In this document: piece after piece, positions 1 through 14,045 of the stretch
Numbering within the stretch: position 1 is the stretch's first letter
Layout of the letters: every line of letters begins with the position of its first letter
Assembly: GCF_040939455.1 (NCBI RefSeq)
Contig: NC_134111.1
Coordinates: 58,980,501 to 59,044,500, forward strand
Origin: Microcebus murinus
Taxonomy: Eukaryota > Chordata > Mammalia > Primates > Cheirogaleidae
Direction: 5' to 3'
Length of the DNA stretch: 64,000 nt
Made by a program: the position numbers and the translations under genes
Notes under the pieces: model-generated
The model's database searches: none
The model's input: only the letters and a program-made list of their open reading frames with translations
What the model was told of the DNA's origin: nothing

Positions 1-1048
1 ACTATGAAATCAATGAAACCTACAAAAGTAAGAAAGACAAAACTAGACTAAACAAAAAACCCCATGAATTCGAGTGCTATAATTTACTGAATTCTAAAAT
101 CAGTAATAATGGAGGGCCTGTCTGACACTCCTGGGATAGCAAGCATCAACTACAATATTGGTTCTGTTTGCCCTTTGATATTATTTTAATTTAACAGCAA
201 TCTTTAGAGATAGTTTAACTGCTCTAAAAATAATGTTCAAAGCAGTGGAAGTGATACAATTTAAGCTAGCTAACTCAAGTATATTGGCATTTCCATTTAA
301 TATTCAGCCTTATATGCTAGGCCTTAGATACTACTGCTAACAATAAATTCAGATGGAATGGGAATAACTATATTTTCCTCTCTCAATGAGAGGGATCATC
401 ACCCTTTCTGAAAGGTCTTCATGTGCATTTTGGATTTTATTATTGACCAATTAGAAATAATATGTAAGCTCCAAAGAAACTAAATAATTGATGTTTTTTT
501 TCTCAGTGGTTCTCAGGAAGTGAACCACTTCTTTTTTTTCTTACTGTGTCAGCTAGAGCTTTCTGCCAGTGTGTTAATATTTCAAATTGCTGTTTATTAT
601 TCTCAAGATGTAAAGTGTTAGTTCACAGAGTGTAGGCGGGTTCTGTCAAATCAGAGAAAAGAACAGTACCATCTCTTGGAGACAGCATTCATCCCTACCA
701 CTTTGAGATGTCAGAATTGAATGAAGACTTTTACATTTAAAGCACTCATCAAGATAGAAAATGACACACAAAGAGAATGGGCATTGTCCTCTGGGAGCAG
801 TGTTTAGGGAGAGAGGGAGACAACAACCTATCCTAAGCTCTGTGTATGCGGCAACAGCCCCAGGACCCAGGGGAGGTGTGGTGCTTGTGGAAACACATCT
901 GGGAGCCATGGAGTACCCTAAATGTACGAGCATAGCTGGAGAGAGGCTTGTTAAGACATAGTGTCCTGGGAAATGTCTAGATTTGAGGATTATCCTCCAT
1001 ATTCTTGAATAAAAGTAATTCTCCTTTGAAGTAACTGGATTACTTATA
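1..1048. other. Intron, nothing recognised
   Basis: AT-rich sequence between the left edge and the first Alu. A 137-codon minus-strand frame (646-1059) has no recognisable domain and no splice context; I treat it as chance. The next PDE1A exon (FIDF…) is not here. Confidence 0.7.
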
Positions 1049-1062
1049 ATAAAGCACATTCT

Positions 1063-1465
<403 letters not shown>

Positions 1466-2523
1466 ATAAAGCACATTCTTAATCAACAAAACTTCAATAG
1501 TTTTGTTTTTTAATTAATGTCAAGTCAAGGCAATGTTAATTGGCCATCCAGGGTGTTATTTTACATTCTGTCTGTGGTTTTAAATGCCTGGGATATGTAG
1601 ACTGTCAATGAAGCATCACCTCTACTAATATGGCAGCCGTTTATGTTACAGCAACAAGCCTCAGAAACTTCCATCCCTCTCAGGTTGCCACATCAGGCCC
1701 TCAGCCTGCCACATTCACACTTACTAAGCAATAGGTACCTGTCTTATGGTTGCTAGAAAAACAGCTGTTGGAACTTGGATGGGAAGGTCAGAACAAGCAG
1801 CTTTCTGACTCCTGACTACCCTGCATCTTTGTGATAGGTGGTGTTGGAGCACAACTACAGAGGCAAGGTGGTGATCCTTATATTTATTGATCATATAGTT
1901 CAGTAATGAAGATGCTGGCTTGTGAAATAACTATTAAAAATATTTGAACCATGCAACATAGCAGTAATACATTTTAATAATGGATTGGACTTGAAGTTCT
2001 CAACACAAATACACATGGTAGGAATAAATTTGGTTAGGAGTAATATTATTTTGCAAATTTCCTGTTGTTGGCTTATCTATTCACATGATGAAATTTTTTT
2101 CACAAATGAATATGAGATAGTATATAAAGCATACTATGGAAACTGTAATAACAGAACAAGCACACTGATATTTTGGTTGAACTGTCCTCTATCTAAAGGA
2201 TTAAGTTACAGAAAAGAATAATCAGCAACAAAACAACAACAAACAGTTTCCTGCACAAAAAGAAAGTCTTCTATTTTATAAAAGAATTACAACCAGAATA
2301 ACAATTACATTTATTAACACTAATGCTGCTTTACTGAATCCATTTTGTAAAAATGTTCCAATAATTTCTTATCATTTAGCACCATATAGATCAGTCCAAA
2401 GATCAAATTTCTCATGAATATGGAGTGAGGTTTTCATGGAAGTTACCTCTTTGAACAGTATGGTATATAAATTTGAAAACTGACATGTACACACCCACTT
2501 TTACCACCAATCTTCAGTATTAC

Positions 2524-2605
2524 CTATTTGTGACTGGGCCACCATGGTTGACTTCCGATCACAAAGTGGGGAAAATGGAAGCCCTAATTCAGCTTCTTTA
2601 TCCCC
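2524..2605 (-). CDS. PDE1A: PDE1A exon: GDKEAELGLPFSP…AQSQI, invariant glutamine
   Basis: This exon is 82 nt: 27 codons in phase 0 plus the first base of a Gly codon, from the acceptor TTTCCCCAG to the donor GTAATA. It encodes GDKEAELGLPFSPLCDRKST and MVAQSQI. The second Gln of AQSQI, which the next exon should follow with (G)FIDF, is the invariant glutamine that hydrogen-bonds the purine ring and sets cAMP/cGMP selectivity. All residues match PDE1A as remembered; PDE1C has GDREAELG and SQVG. The exon sits 13.5 kb from its upstream neighbour, across the repeat-rich intron. It is the last PDE1A exon inside the window. Confidence 0.98.
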
Positions 2606-3954
2606 CTGGGGAAAGAAAATCACATTAGCACAGACTTGAGTTGGAGAAGCTAAGATGAGGAACAGCTTAGATACAAAGTCTAAAAATGCCACATCTTTCA
2701 TTTCTTAGCTAGCGTTACTGTTTTAAAAAAATAAACCCAAAAGATATAGTCCAACTTTATATAATTTTTCTTGCATGGTCTCCCTTTGGAGACCTTTCAC
2801 AGGGGAAAAAACATGCACATTTTTAGCATCTGGGGATTCTGCTTTAGTATCACAACCCCTTTGCTGTAAAGAGATAAACCTTTGTTTTTTGGAATTTTCT
2901 AAAGTCACCATAAACTATAGAGTCATTTCAGTATGTCATTTGGCATTTAATTTATAATCCAGCTTATGTATTTTTCTGCTCATTATTTTTATGCCAAGTA
3001 TATATCAGAAAATCTTTAATATCAAGATTTTGTGACTGAACTGCTTTTTAAAATAAAAGTGTATGAGCATTTTGAAACATCTTCTACTCACTAACCAGTT
3101 TTATCAAACCTCCTTCAACAAGTAATGCAGACTATTTTCAAAATTCTTACATTCAGCATTCCTAATTTCATTTTAATGTATTCTTCTCAGAGAAAAGTGT
3201 AAAGTCAATTTTTTTATTATTTGATCTTATCTAAAGTAGAATAGATTAATTGAGCCCATATGTTAAAGAATTCCATTTGTGTTTGGGTTCAACATCATGA
3301 GAAGCAATTAGATTTTCATCTTCTAAAATAATGGTGGTTTCTCTGAGCAAACCTTTATTATCACAAGATTTAACAAACATTGGTTCTTTCTTTTGCATTT
3401 AAGGGGGTATATTTATGAGAGAAAGAGGAGAGAGGATATTTCCTCGTTCACTTCAATTGTCTGGTCATTTGAAAGAATGCTTTGGGCTTTGTTTTATCCT
3501 AATTTATTGACTATATACCTTCATGATGTATACCAGTCCTTCATAAGGCCACAACTTAGGATGCAGTAACTGTTAAAGTTTCATTCCACTGTTTCCTCTA
3601 ATATCTTTTTATCCTGATTATTACAACATTGTGTCAATATGCGACTTCAAAGTTTTTTGAGGTTGTTTTCTGGTGCAATTCCCCTAAGCCAGGCCTCTGA
3701 TTATGAGGGTTCTAGGCAGAAAGTTTGAAATCAGAAATTTTTTTGGAAAATCTAGATATAATCACCAAAGAAGTAGATAAAGTAGCTACAAACAGGAACA
3801 TTTTTACTATGTGATGAGTTAGAGAAAATAGGAAATAAGAATTTCTGATACCTCTGCTAGCAACTCCCCTAACCCCCCTAAAGAATAATATAAATTCCAT
3901 TCAAAATTAATGTTTGTACTCAGTTTAAGGGACAAATGGGAAGCAATTATTAAT

Positions 3955-4225
3955 GCCATAAGCCTTGGAGTCAGAAGATAATACAGTCAACTGAATCACT
4001 GCTGTTCAAGGGGCTATCACTATTACTTCAGACATATCACAGCCTCTGTTGAAATGAACTCTCCTCATCTGTTACTTAACTTTGTGATCTCAGTTCATTT
4101 ATGTTAGGAATAAGGTCTAATAGATAAGATATTAATAGTATCTACCTAATAAGATTATCCTCAGGTTCTATAAGATAATTTATACGAAGCCTAAGGACAG
4201 TGCCTAACATTTAGTAAATAGTCAA
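3955..4225 (-). repeat. MIR SINE
   Basis: The plus strand reads as the complement of a MIR: AGCCTTGGAGTCAGAAGATA, the 'CTCATCTGTTA' and 'TAATAGTATCTACCTAATAA' parts, and GCCTAACATTTAGTAAATAG. It is diverged. Confidence 0.65.
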
Positions 4226-4479
4226 TTATCTAAATATTAAATTTAGATAATAAGAATCATAATTCATAATAGCAACAATATGAAGCTGTGTAAATTAAAG
4301 GTATTTATGATGTCTAATGCATATCTTGGATGGTTTTAAACCACAGGACAAAAGAGTTAGTGCTTAATTTAGCATGTAATGGAGAGGTGTTAGCTTTTTT
4401 TCCCTCTTTTTTCTAGCAAGGAATTGGCATGACAAGAATTCCACTTTTGAAAGATGAGTTTGTCAGCAGTAGGAGGGAT

Positions 4480-4570
4480 GGCGTGGGGTGAGTTAAGGAT
4501 GACTCCTAGGCTTCAAGTTTGAATGAAAAGGAGGTTGTTGGTTTCACTAATGGCAGTAAGATAAACTGGA
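4480..4570 (-). repeat. L2 fragment
   Basis: GAGTTAAGGATGACTCCTAG and GCTTCAAGTTTGAATG correspond to the complement of an internal stretch of the L2 LINE. It is short and decayed. Confidence 0.5.
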
Positions 4571-6831
4571 TGAGGGATATATTTGAAAACTATTATGGAT
4601 TTTATTTTAACATGTTGAGAATAAGGTGTAAGAATAATATCCTTAATATTAATAGTTTATTATTGAATAAGAATATTAAGTTTCTATTAAAATGTAAATA
4701 ATACTACTATCATTAAAATAAAATAGAAATAAGGCTACAGATAGACTTCATGGAAATGTGATATTGGAGATACTTATTTGACAAATGCAGATGCAACTGC
4801 ATTTTATTGGTTTTATTTATTTATTATATGATTTTATTTAATTAAATTCAGTTAAGCTGCATTTAACTGGGTTTTTTTGTTTGTTCAAGATGTTGATATC
4901 TGATATTTTAAGAAAACAAATTTAATAGCTGCATTTTTATACTATATGATACAAGTTCTTTGGGTAACCCCAAAATGATAATTTAGGCCTAAAAAAAGCA
5001 TTATAATGATTTACCTTCCATGAAATAAATTTTATAGAATATTGGACAGCAACATTTTCATATATGACTTAGGCATTTGACAGATATATTCAGGGCTGAC
5101 CTTCCTATAGATGGAATAAAAGATTTTATATTCTATTTGCTTCCTATATCCCACAATTAATTTAGAATATTAAATTTCCACTGCTGAAGTGCATTGAATG
5201 CTAAAGTGCATTAATTATTTAACTTATTTATAAATATTTCAAAGTGTTATTTATTCTTTAGGGTAGATAAAGGCCATGAGTGTAAGATTAGTAGGGGGCA
5301 CTGCGGCTAAACTATGAAGGAATTAGAAACCTATATAAAGGGAAAGTTACGATTTCTGAGCATAAATTTGACCAACTTTGTAATTTTCCTTTCCTTATTC
5401 TATTCCTGAATAGGGAATATTTACTTTCAATCAAGATAAAATGAGGGGACAAAGCAATAGGCATTATGTAAGATAACTAGCTCATATTTTTCTTGGAGGT
5501 TGTGCTTTCATTTGAGGGTGCTGCCTTCAGAAGGCCAAAAATATACTTCCTAAAATCAATAGCTTAATAATATTCTGGTGTTTAAATTTACTTGCACAAA
5601 TGGTGAGAGAAAACACTAAACTCAATTAATTAACCAATGCCACTCAATGTTTTCCCTGGGTCTCAGCACTGTATTCTCAGGGATGAGCTGCAGGTGAGGA
5701 GGTAGAAAAACTGGCCCCATTGAAATGGAAACACAAAGCAGCCTGATGTTCTCAGGCCTGACAGTTTATATCTGTTATAGCAATTTCCTTGAGATTGTTA
5801 AAGTTTCTTCTTTGAAAGGCCATGACAAAGACCTATTAGTTGTTCTTGGGCTTTTCTAACAGTGTCAAATGTTCTGACAGCTATCAACAAAGTGTCAAAT
5901 CCAGTGACTTAACAGCACTTTTATTTTTTATTTTTCTAAAGTCAAAATAGTTTCTATAGTTGTAAAAAAAATAAAGAAGATAACAGATGATAAAGTACAG
6001 AAATACTGAGAAAACTCTTGCAATGAAACCTAAGTTTTACACACAAGAAGCAACATTAACAGCAAACACGCAGGAAGCCCCTGACCACAGGCTTAGGGGC
6101 CACTATAAAGCTGAGGATAGCATTTGAGAGACCATAGTTCTATAGGAGAATCTCATTGGAGGAGGAGGGAAGATGCAGTAGGTTAGCCTTCTTTGGACAA
6201 CTTATTTAAGGAATTTGGGCCATCTAATTACCTTTCTTCACTTCTAAAAACTGGCTCTTCTAAATTCTAAGAAAGCCACTGTTTATTTCAGCAAAATATA
6301 TGATATGGTATAATTATATTTTGTGAGTGTTTATAGAACCTTAGAACTTCTTGGGTAATGATGTGTATAGCACTTTTACATTTTTTATATTTGAGGTTAT
6401 TATCCTGGTTCATAGCTACAGTTCTTTACATTTATGTAATTTTGGAAGTTCTATCTATGATTTTTTTTATGTCAGATCTCTGGCTGAGAATGTACTAAGA
6501 CATTTTTACTACTATGGGAAATAAAATTTATTTTTAAATAATATACTTTATATTACTCTTAGCAATGTTAAAAGAAAATAGAGGGGCCTGACTGTATGCA
6601 ATTAAAGGTAAAACAACTATAATTATTTTGACCTCTCCTTCTAAAAAACTGTCATTTCCAATTACTTGTTTCCCCTTGGCTGACAATGTAATATTTATTG
6701 ATAAATATAGATTTTTCTCAAATATAGATGTTTTTTATGTGCCACAAAACAAGTAGTTGAAGATGGGAAAACTTCATTTAGTTATTGGGTTCACAGTAAC
6801 AAATATAAACAAATTTTAAAAGAAGTAGCTA

Positions 6832-7175
<344 letters not shown>

Positions 7176-7838
7176 AGAAGTAGCTATTTAAAAAAAAAAA
7201 AAAAAAAAAAATATTTAATTGTATTAACTTTTTATCTTGCCAACTTGACACATGTTCAAGAAGAGAATAAGAAGCCAAAACCTGTCTTCTTTTACTAATG
7301 ATTAGTTTTTGGCTGGTATCTCCATGTCTGATGTCTTTCATATTAGTCACGGTGAAAATGAATGGAGCATCTTCCAAGTCCACCCATCACAGTCAGAGGG
7401 CAGAGACAACTGTGTGGATCTGTGTGAACACTCAAAGAGAGGGCATTCCCTGTACTGGAGACTATCACAACCTTGTAAAAATGCCTTGGAAAGGAGAACC
7501 TGCACCAGCTGCTTACTCAAGAGTCAGAAATAAGTGTTCTCAGGACTGAAAATTCCGGAATCCTGATCTCCTCTGGCTACAGTTTCCCATGGCTTTAGAG
7601 GGAGAACCTCAAGTAGTTGCACCAAAGATCAGGGTAACATTGATGGGGTTTTAAAGGATGACATAAATAGCTTGGTCTGCATTGGTTTGTCCTCCAGAAA
7701 TACACTGTGTTTTTAAAATTCTTGATGTCTATTTAAGTCAATTTTTTAGATAAAGTGTACTTGGCAGACAAATTAATAAGAAATTGATTTAGAAGTCAAA
7801 ACATCCCAAATTCCTCTGCATTTTCTGAAATATTAACT

Positions 7839-7840
<2 letters not shown>

Positions 7841-7884
<44 letters not shown>
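7841..7884. repeat. (AC)n microsatellite
   Basis: About 20 uninterrupted CA dinucleotides; likely polymorphic. Confidence 0.97.
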
Positions 7885-7885
<1 letters not shown>

Positions 7886-9429
7886 TTCTTCTTGCTCTTG
7901 AAAGTTCTAAAAATCAGCTCTTTCACATGAATACTTTTTCTGATTTTTTGAATTTATATCCAGTCTCTAATTTTGTTCAAAACCAATTGAAAGAATTCCA
8001 GATCTAGTATTATTTTCTGTAGAGCAAAATGGAAAATACTTATCTTAATTGGATACTCTTTAACCTTGATGATTTTTTTTGGAAATCACTTTTAAAATTG
8101 TATCCAGATCCTTTGAAGTTCAGCTTTAAGTAATTATCAAATAACAAAATATTTCATAATCAATGATATAGTATACCATGGCCCTTTGATACTTTTCTTT
8201 GGAAAAATATAAAGCTTAATTAAAACAAACCAGGAGGATAACAAATACCAACAATCCCTCACATTTCTCATATTCATTCTATTATTTTGTTCTTCACAAC
8301 CATCCCAAGATGGAGGCAGAATGGATATAACTAAGAAGGTGAAAACTCACATCCACCACAGCTGGAAAGATGAAAAGCTAGGACTTACATTTGGGTTTTC
8401 TAAAGCTGAGTCCAATTATTTCTCTGTATTATTAGGCTTATGTTTGACCAAGATACATAAAATATTTTCTTTAACAAGAAACACAAAATGTTTACATTTA
8501 AACTGCAGCTGAGGGTCGTGATGAGTTGTAAATCATAAGACACAGTATTGAGATTCTTAGTGAATTTCAAAGGCATGAAAGAACATACTAGCAAATTGCT
8601 TTATAAAAGTGCTGTTTTCACTGTCTGAGATGAAAATTTTTAGTTACTTTGGCTAGATGCATAGCAAGAAGATATTTATCAGTACTGTGGGTTTGACAAA
8701 GTGATAGCTCTACAGATGGTCATATGAGAATGAGCAAAAATAAAAGAAAACATGCAAGAACCATTGCAGTCCTGCCAATTTCTAGGACATCTGCAGAGAT
8801 GCACAGATCCAGTTTATAGCTTATGTAAAACACATTCAGAACAATGCATATGCCAAGGAGTTTCAGATTCATTGCTGTGTCCACCTCCTGAGGGCTACTA
8901 TACGTGGTATGACTAAGAATAAGTGAAGGTACTATGAGATTTATTTATTTAGCTGAATGCAAGAAAACATTTTACCTGTTGGAATCAACATCATATTTTA
9001 GCACATACAGATAAACTTGTTTTGCTTGAAAAACATTTGTTGGCAGTACAAACTTACTTGTTTTGACCTTTCTTTAACTCCATATTTTCCTGTTTTGCTG
9101 TGTATATTTCTGAAGGGGATTTGAAAGTCATTTACTTCTAAAAATCCAGAAATTGGTGAACTTACAAAACATCTGGACCCAATTTCATTGAATTCGTTAC
9201 TCTCATGATTCTGTCAGGTATTTTTTTTATCTGTTTTGAAATCAGTAAAACAAAAGGATAATACAAGTCATGATATATTTGAAGATCTAAAGGTAATTTT
9301 CATGAGTCTCTGGGATTTATTAGCTTTTTTTAAGAGCTATTTTTTCAGGATCTTTCTTTAAGTCATTGATGAAGCACCTTCATTATGGTATACTCATTTT
9401 TTTAAGCTGAAGAAAAAATTACGTACAAA

Positions 9430-10107
9430 TCTGAAGTGTATAATCAGAAACATACTTGTGTAACATTCAATCAAGATATAGAGTATTTCTGTCATCCCTA
9501 GAAAGTTCCCTTAACTTCCTACCAGGGTAATCCTACCCTGTTATAAGCACTCACTGTTCTGATTTCTGTCACTTTATATAAATGGAATTATAGAATGAAT
9601 TTTTGAGATTTATTATTATTTGTATAATTTGTCTATTTTTTATCATTGCATGGTTGTATGATATACTATGTTTTATTTATCCATTTTTATTTTTGACGAA
9701 CACTTGGTCTGTTTCTATCATTGGGCTATTGTAAGTAATACTGCTATGACTACCCACAGATAAAACATACAGTGGGTATAAATACTAAATTATCTGGGTT
9801 ATACACCTAGAGGTGGAAGTATTGAGTCCACCTTAAGGGATGTTAAGTATAACTTTAGTAGATGCTATCCAGAGTGGCTGTAATGATTTAATAGACCAGA
9901 GATGTATCATACTTCCAATAGTTCACATTCCTAGTAACATCTAGTATTGTCAGTCCTTTTAATTTTAGTCATTCTGGTAGAGATGTATGATATCTCATAA
10001 GGATTTTAATTTACAATTCTTTGATAAGTAAAAACAATGAGCATACTTGCATGCATGTATTATCCACTTGTGCAGTTTCTTTCATGAAATATCTATTCAA
10101 ATTGGTC
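9430..10107 (-). mobile_element. Old L1 fragment, part 1
   Basis: The plus strand reads like the complement of an ancient L1M 3' UTR and late ORF2: ATTATAGAATGAATTTTTGA, TGGTCTGTTTCTATCATTGG, a degraded 'isolated small wave' profile of ATGAGCATACTTGCATGCAT, and CTATTCAAATTGGTCTGATT. It is interrupted by the young L1 at 10121 and resumes at 11159. Stops and indels are frequent, so it is a fossil. Confidence 0.75.
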
Positions 10108-10120
10108 TGATTTTCTTTTT

Positions 10121-11145
10121 TTTTTTCTATTTTTTTTTATTTCAGCATATTATGGAGGTACAGATTTTAAGGTTTCAATAAATGCCCATTTCCCCCTCTC
10201 CCCCCACAAGTCTGAGTCTCCATCATAACCATCCCCCAGATGGTGCACATCTCACTCATTATGTATGTATATACCCGCCCACCTCCCCCCTCCCACCTGC
10301 CCAATACCCTATTACTGTAGTACCTATGTGACCACTTAGGTGCTACTCAGTTAATACCAATTTGCTGGTGAGTATATGTGGTGCTTGTTTTTCCATTCTT
10401 GGGAAACTTCACTTAATAGTATGGGTTCCAGCTCTAACCAGGAAAATATAAGATGTGCTATGTCACCATTGTTTCTTAGAGCTGAATAGTACTCCATGGT
10501 ATACATATACCACATTTTATTAATCCATTCTTGGATTGATGGACACTTGGGCTGTTTCCACAGCCTTGCAATTATGAATTGTGCTGCTATAAACATTCGA
10601 GTGCAGGTGTCTTTTTTGTAGAGTGTCATTGGATCTTTTGGGTAGATGCCCAGCAATGGGATTGCTGGATCAAATGGTAGAATCACTTGTATCGCTTTAA
10701 GATATCTCCATATTGCTTTCCACAGAGGTTGAGCTAGTTTGCAGTCCCACCAGCAGTGTAGGAGTGTTCCTCTCTCTCTGCAACCACGCCAGCATTTATT
10801 GTTTGGAGATTTTTTGATAAAGGCCATTCTCACTGGGGTTAAGTGATATCTCATTGTGGTTTTGATTTGCATTTCCCTGATGATTAGAGATGTTGAGCAT
10901 TTCTTCATATGTTTGTTGGCCATTCTTCTGTCTTCTTTAGAAAAGTTTCTGTTCAAGTCCTTTGCCCACTTTTTAATGGGGTTATTTGATTTTTTCTTCC
11001 TGATTTTCGTGAGTTCTAAGTATATTCTAGTTATCAGTCCCTTATCGGATGCATAGGATGCAAAAATTTTCTCCCATTCTGTAGGTTGTCTGTTTACTTT
11101 CATGACTATTTCTTTGGCTGTGCAGAAGCTTTGTAGTTTGATCAT
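10121..11145 (-). mobile_element. Young 5'-truncated L1: end of ORF2 and 3' UTR
   Basis: Read on the minus strand this is the 3' kilobase of a lemur-lineage L1. About 264 uninterrupted ORF2 codons begin at [12 protein letters not shown] and include [24 protein letters not shown], the Cys-rich block (KKCSTSL…CWRGC…LLHCWWDC) and [10 protein letters not shown], ending IYSPANWY and a stop at 10351. A 230-nt 3' UTR with a G-rich polypurine tract and poly(A) follows. A 13-bp duplication TGATTTTCTTTTT at 10108-10120 and 11146-11158 frames it. Reverse transcriptase and endonuclease are absent, so it is dead on arrival. The open frame continues about 27 codons beyond the insertion into the host L1 by chance. 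Confidence 0.93.
10274..10302 (-). other. G-quadruplex-like tract in the L1 3' UTR
   Basis: On the minus strand five G-runs of three or more lie close together (GGGCAGGTGGGAGGGGGGAG, then GTGGGCGGG). The motif meets the usual four-tract quadruplex pattern. G-rich polypurine segments are a known feature of L1 3' UTRs; formation here is inferred. Confidence 0.7.
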
Positions 11146-11387
11146 TGATTTTCTTTTTATTATTGATTTGTAGGAGTTAGTTATGCAAACTGGGCACACA
11201 TCTTCAGACAGATATTTGTAGTACAAATATTTTCTCTAGTCTATGGCTTGCCTTTTATTTTTTCTTTTATTATATTTTAATTCACCTATTTGCACACTGA
11301 ACTTGCCTTTTCTTAATAATGTCTTTTAAAGAACAAAAGTTTTGAATTTGTTTTTGTGTAGTTCACCTTTTTTTCTTTCATAGGTAA

Positions 11388-11766
<379 letters not shown>

Positions 11767-12541
11767 CTCCTGTGTTTTTCTCTAAGAGGTTCATAATTTT
11801 ATGTTTTATGGTAAGCCCATGCTCCATCTTGAATTTTTGTGTAAGGTATATGCTGGGGAAAAGTTTCCTTTTCTCCTCATATATTTAATAATTGTTATTC
11901 CATTTCCATTTATGGAAAGACTTTCCTTTTTTCATTTTGTTGTTTTGGTGCCTTCGTTGAAGATCAAATAACTATATATGCATTAGTCTATTTCTGAAAT
12001 TGCTATTCTATTTTATTCATCTATTTACCTATCCCAGTAACATATTACTGCAACTTTATATTAGGTTATGTAATAAGGAAGTGTAAGTCCTTCAACTTCT
12101 TAGTCTTCATCAAAATTGTTTAGCTATTTTAGACTTTTACATTTTCTCATATTTTAGAATCAGCTTTTCGACTTCTACAAAGAAGCCTCTTATAATTTTT
12201 GATAAATATTATGCTAAATATATTAATCATTTTTGGAAGAATTGACTTCTTAGCAATATTGAGTCATTCAACCCGCTAACATGATATATATCTCCATTTA
12301 TATAAGCCTTTAAATTTTTCTCTTAACATTTTGTGGTTTTTTTCAGTTTAGAGGTTTTGCATGCATTTAATTAAATCAATTCCCAAATATTTCATATTTT
12401 ATGCTGTTATAAATAACATTGTTTTTAAAATTTCATTTTAAAATTGTTTGTAGTTTGCATACAGAAATAGAATTGACCCTACCACTATGATAAAATCATT
12501 TATTATTTCTAGAAGCTTTTTGTAGATCCTTTAAGGTTTTA

Positions 12542-12866
12542 CTTTTTTTTTTTTGAGACAGAGTCTTGCTCTGTTGCCTGGGCTAGAGTGCCATGGCATC
12601 AGGCTAGCTCACAGCAACCTCAAACTCCTGGGCTTGAGCAATCCTTCTGCCTCAACCTCCTGAGTAGCTGGGACTACAGGCATGCGCCACCATCCCAGCT
12701 AATTTTTTCTACATATTTATAGTTGTGCAGTGAATTTCTTTCTATTTTTAGTAGAGACAGGGTCTCGCTCTTGCTCAGGCTGGTCTTGAACTCCTGACCT
12801 TGAGTGATCCTCCTGCCTTGGCTCCCAGAGTGCTGGGATTAAGGCAAGAGCCACCACACTAGGCCT
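12542..12866 (-). mobile_element. Diverged strepsirrhine-type Alu
   Basis: This is a reverse-oriented Alu with CATCAGGCTAGCTCACAGCAAC and a degraded inter-arm segment (AGTTGTGCAGTGAATTTC). Most CpGs are lost, so it is older than the five young Alus. It is inserted in the old L1 within the large PDE1A intron. Confidence 0.88.
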
Positions 12867-13751
12867 ATTTTCATCCAATTTATTCTTTTTTCGCTCATCA
12901 CTTTACTGCACTGGCTAGAACTTCAAATACAGTGTTAGTAGAAGTAGTAAGAGTAGATTTCTTGATCCTAGTATAAAAGTGTTCAATATTTCACCTCCTG
13001 TTTCTAGTTTTCTGAGAGTTTTTATAATTAATGTTGAATTTTGTCAAATGTACTTTGTACATCTATTGAGTTGATAATATGATTTTTGTTCTTTAATATG
13101 GTGAATTACCTTAATTTTCAAATATTAAACTGACTCGTCATGATATGTACTCTTCTACATATTTTCACATATTGCTGGATTTAATTTGCTAATATTTTAA
13201 AGGTTTATCCATCTAATTTCATGACAGATATGGGCGTGTATCTTTCTTTACTTGAAAAGTCTTTGTCAGGTATTGTTAAGAATCATGCTGTCAATTTCCC
13301 TTTTCTTTTATTTATGTCATGAAAGAATTTGTGTAAAACTGGCATTATTTCTTCCTGAAATATTTGAGAGAATTCACCACCTCTCAAATGAATTAAATAT
13401 TCAGAATTGAAATTGGAATTAAGAATTGATGCCATCCAAGCCTGGAGGTTTTTTCATGGGAAGAGTTAAATTACAAATTCAATTTTTTAACACAGATATA
13501 TAAATATCCAGACTATAATTTTTCTTTGTGTCAATTTTGATAATATACAGCTTTCAAAAATTTTTAAAATTTCATCTAAGTTGTCAGTTTTATTGGCATA
13601 AATTCTGCATAATATTCTTTATCCTTCTGATGTATAAGGATCTATAATGATGCCTTATCTTTCATTTATCATTTTTTCCCTCTTTTTGATGCTGAAAGTA
13701 ATTTCATTATTTTTTCAGAGAGCCAACTGTTACCTTTATTAATTTTTTTAC

Positions 13752-14045
13752 TATTTTTTTTTGAGATAGCATCTCACTCTGTTGCCTGGCCTAGAGTGCC
13801 GTGGCATCAACCTAGCTCACAGCAACCTCAAACTCCTGGGCTCAAGGGGTCCTCCTGCCTCAGCCTCCCAAGTAGCTGGGATTACAGGTTCATGCCACGA
13901 CACCTGACTAATTTTTTTTTATATTTTTAGTAGAGTTGGGGTCTCACTCTTGTTCAATTAGTCTTGAACTCCTGATCTCAAGCAATCCTTCCACCTCAGC
14001 CTCCCAGAGTGCTAGGATTACAAGCATGAGCCATGGCACCCAGCC
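13752..14045 (-). mobile_element. Diverged Alu
   Basis: This reverse-oriented Alu has strepsirrhine-type left-arm spelling (GGCATCAACCTAGCTCACAG) but lacks most of the AATTAATT inter-arm segment. It is the third Alu within the same old L1. Its right part gives a spurious open frame on the plus strand. Confidence 0.85.

Noticed and set aside
646..1059. 137-codon minus-strand open frame
   Set aside because: No domain, no coding-like composition, no splice or poly(A) context, and it ends beside an Alu insertion; most likely chance.
2501..2701. 66-codon minus-strand frame as a small protein
   Set aside because: The core is the 82-nt PDE1A exon; the flanking residues are intron read through.
7841..7884. 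CRISPR-like or regulatory array
   Set aside because: Simple CA microsatellite; no spacers, and this is vertebrate DNA.
10351..11226. 291-codon frame as a gene
   Set aside because: It is the C-terminal end of L1 ORF2 plus a chance extension into an older L1.
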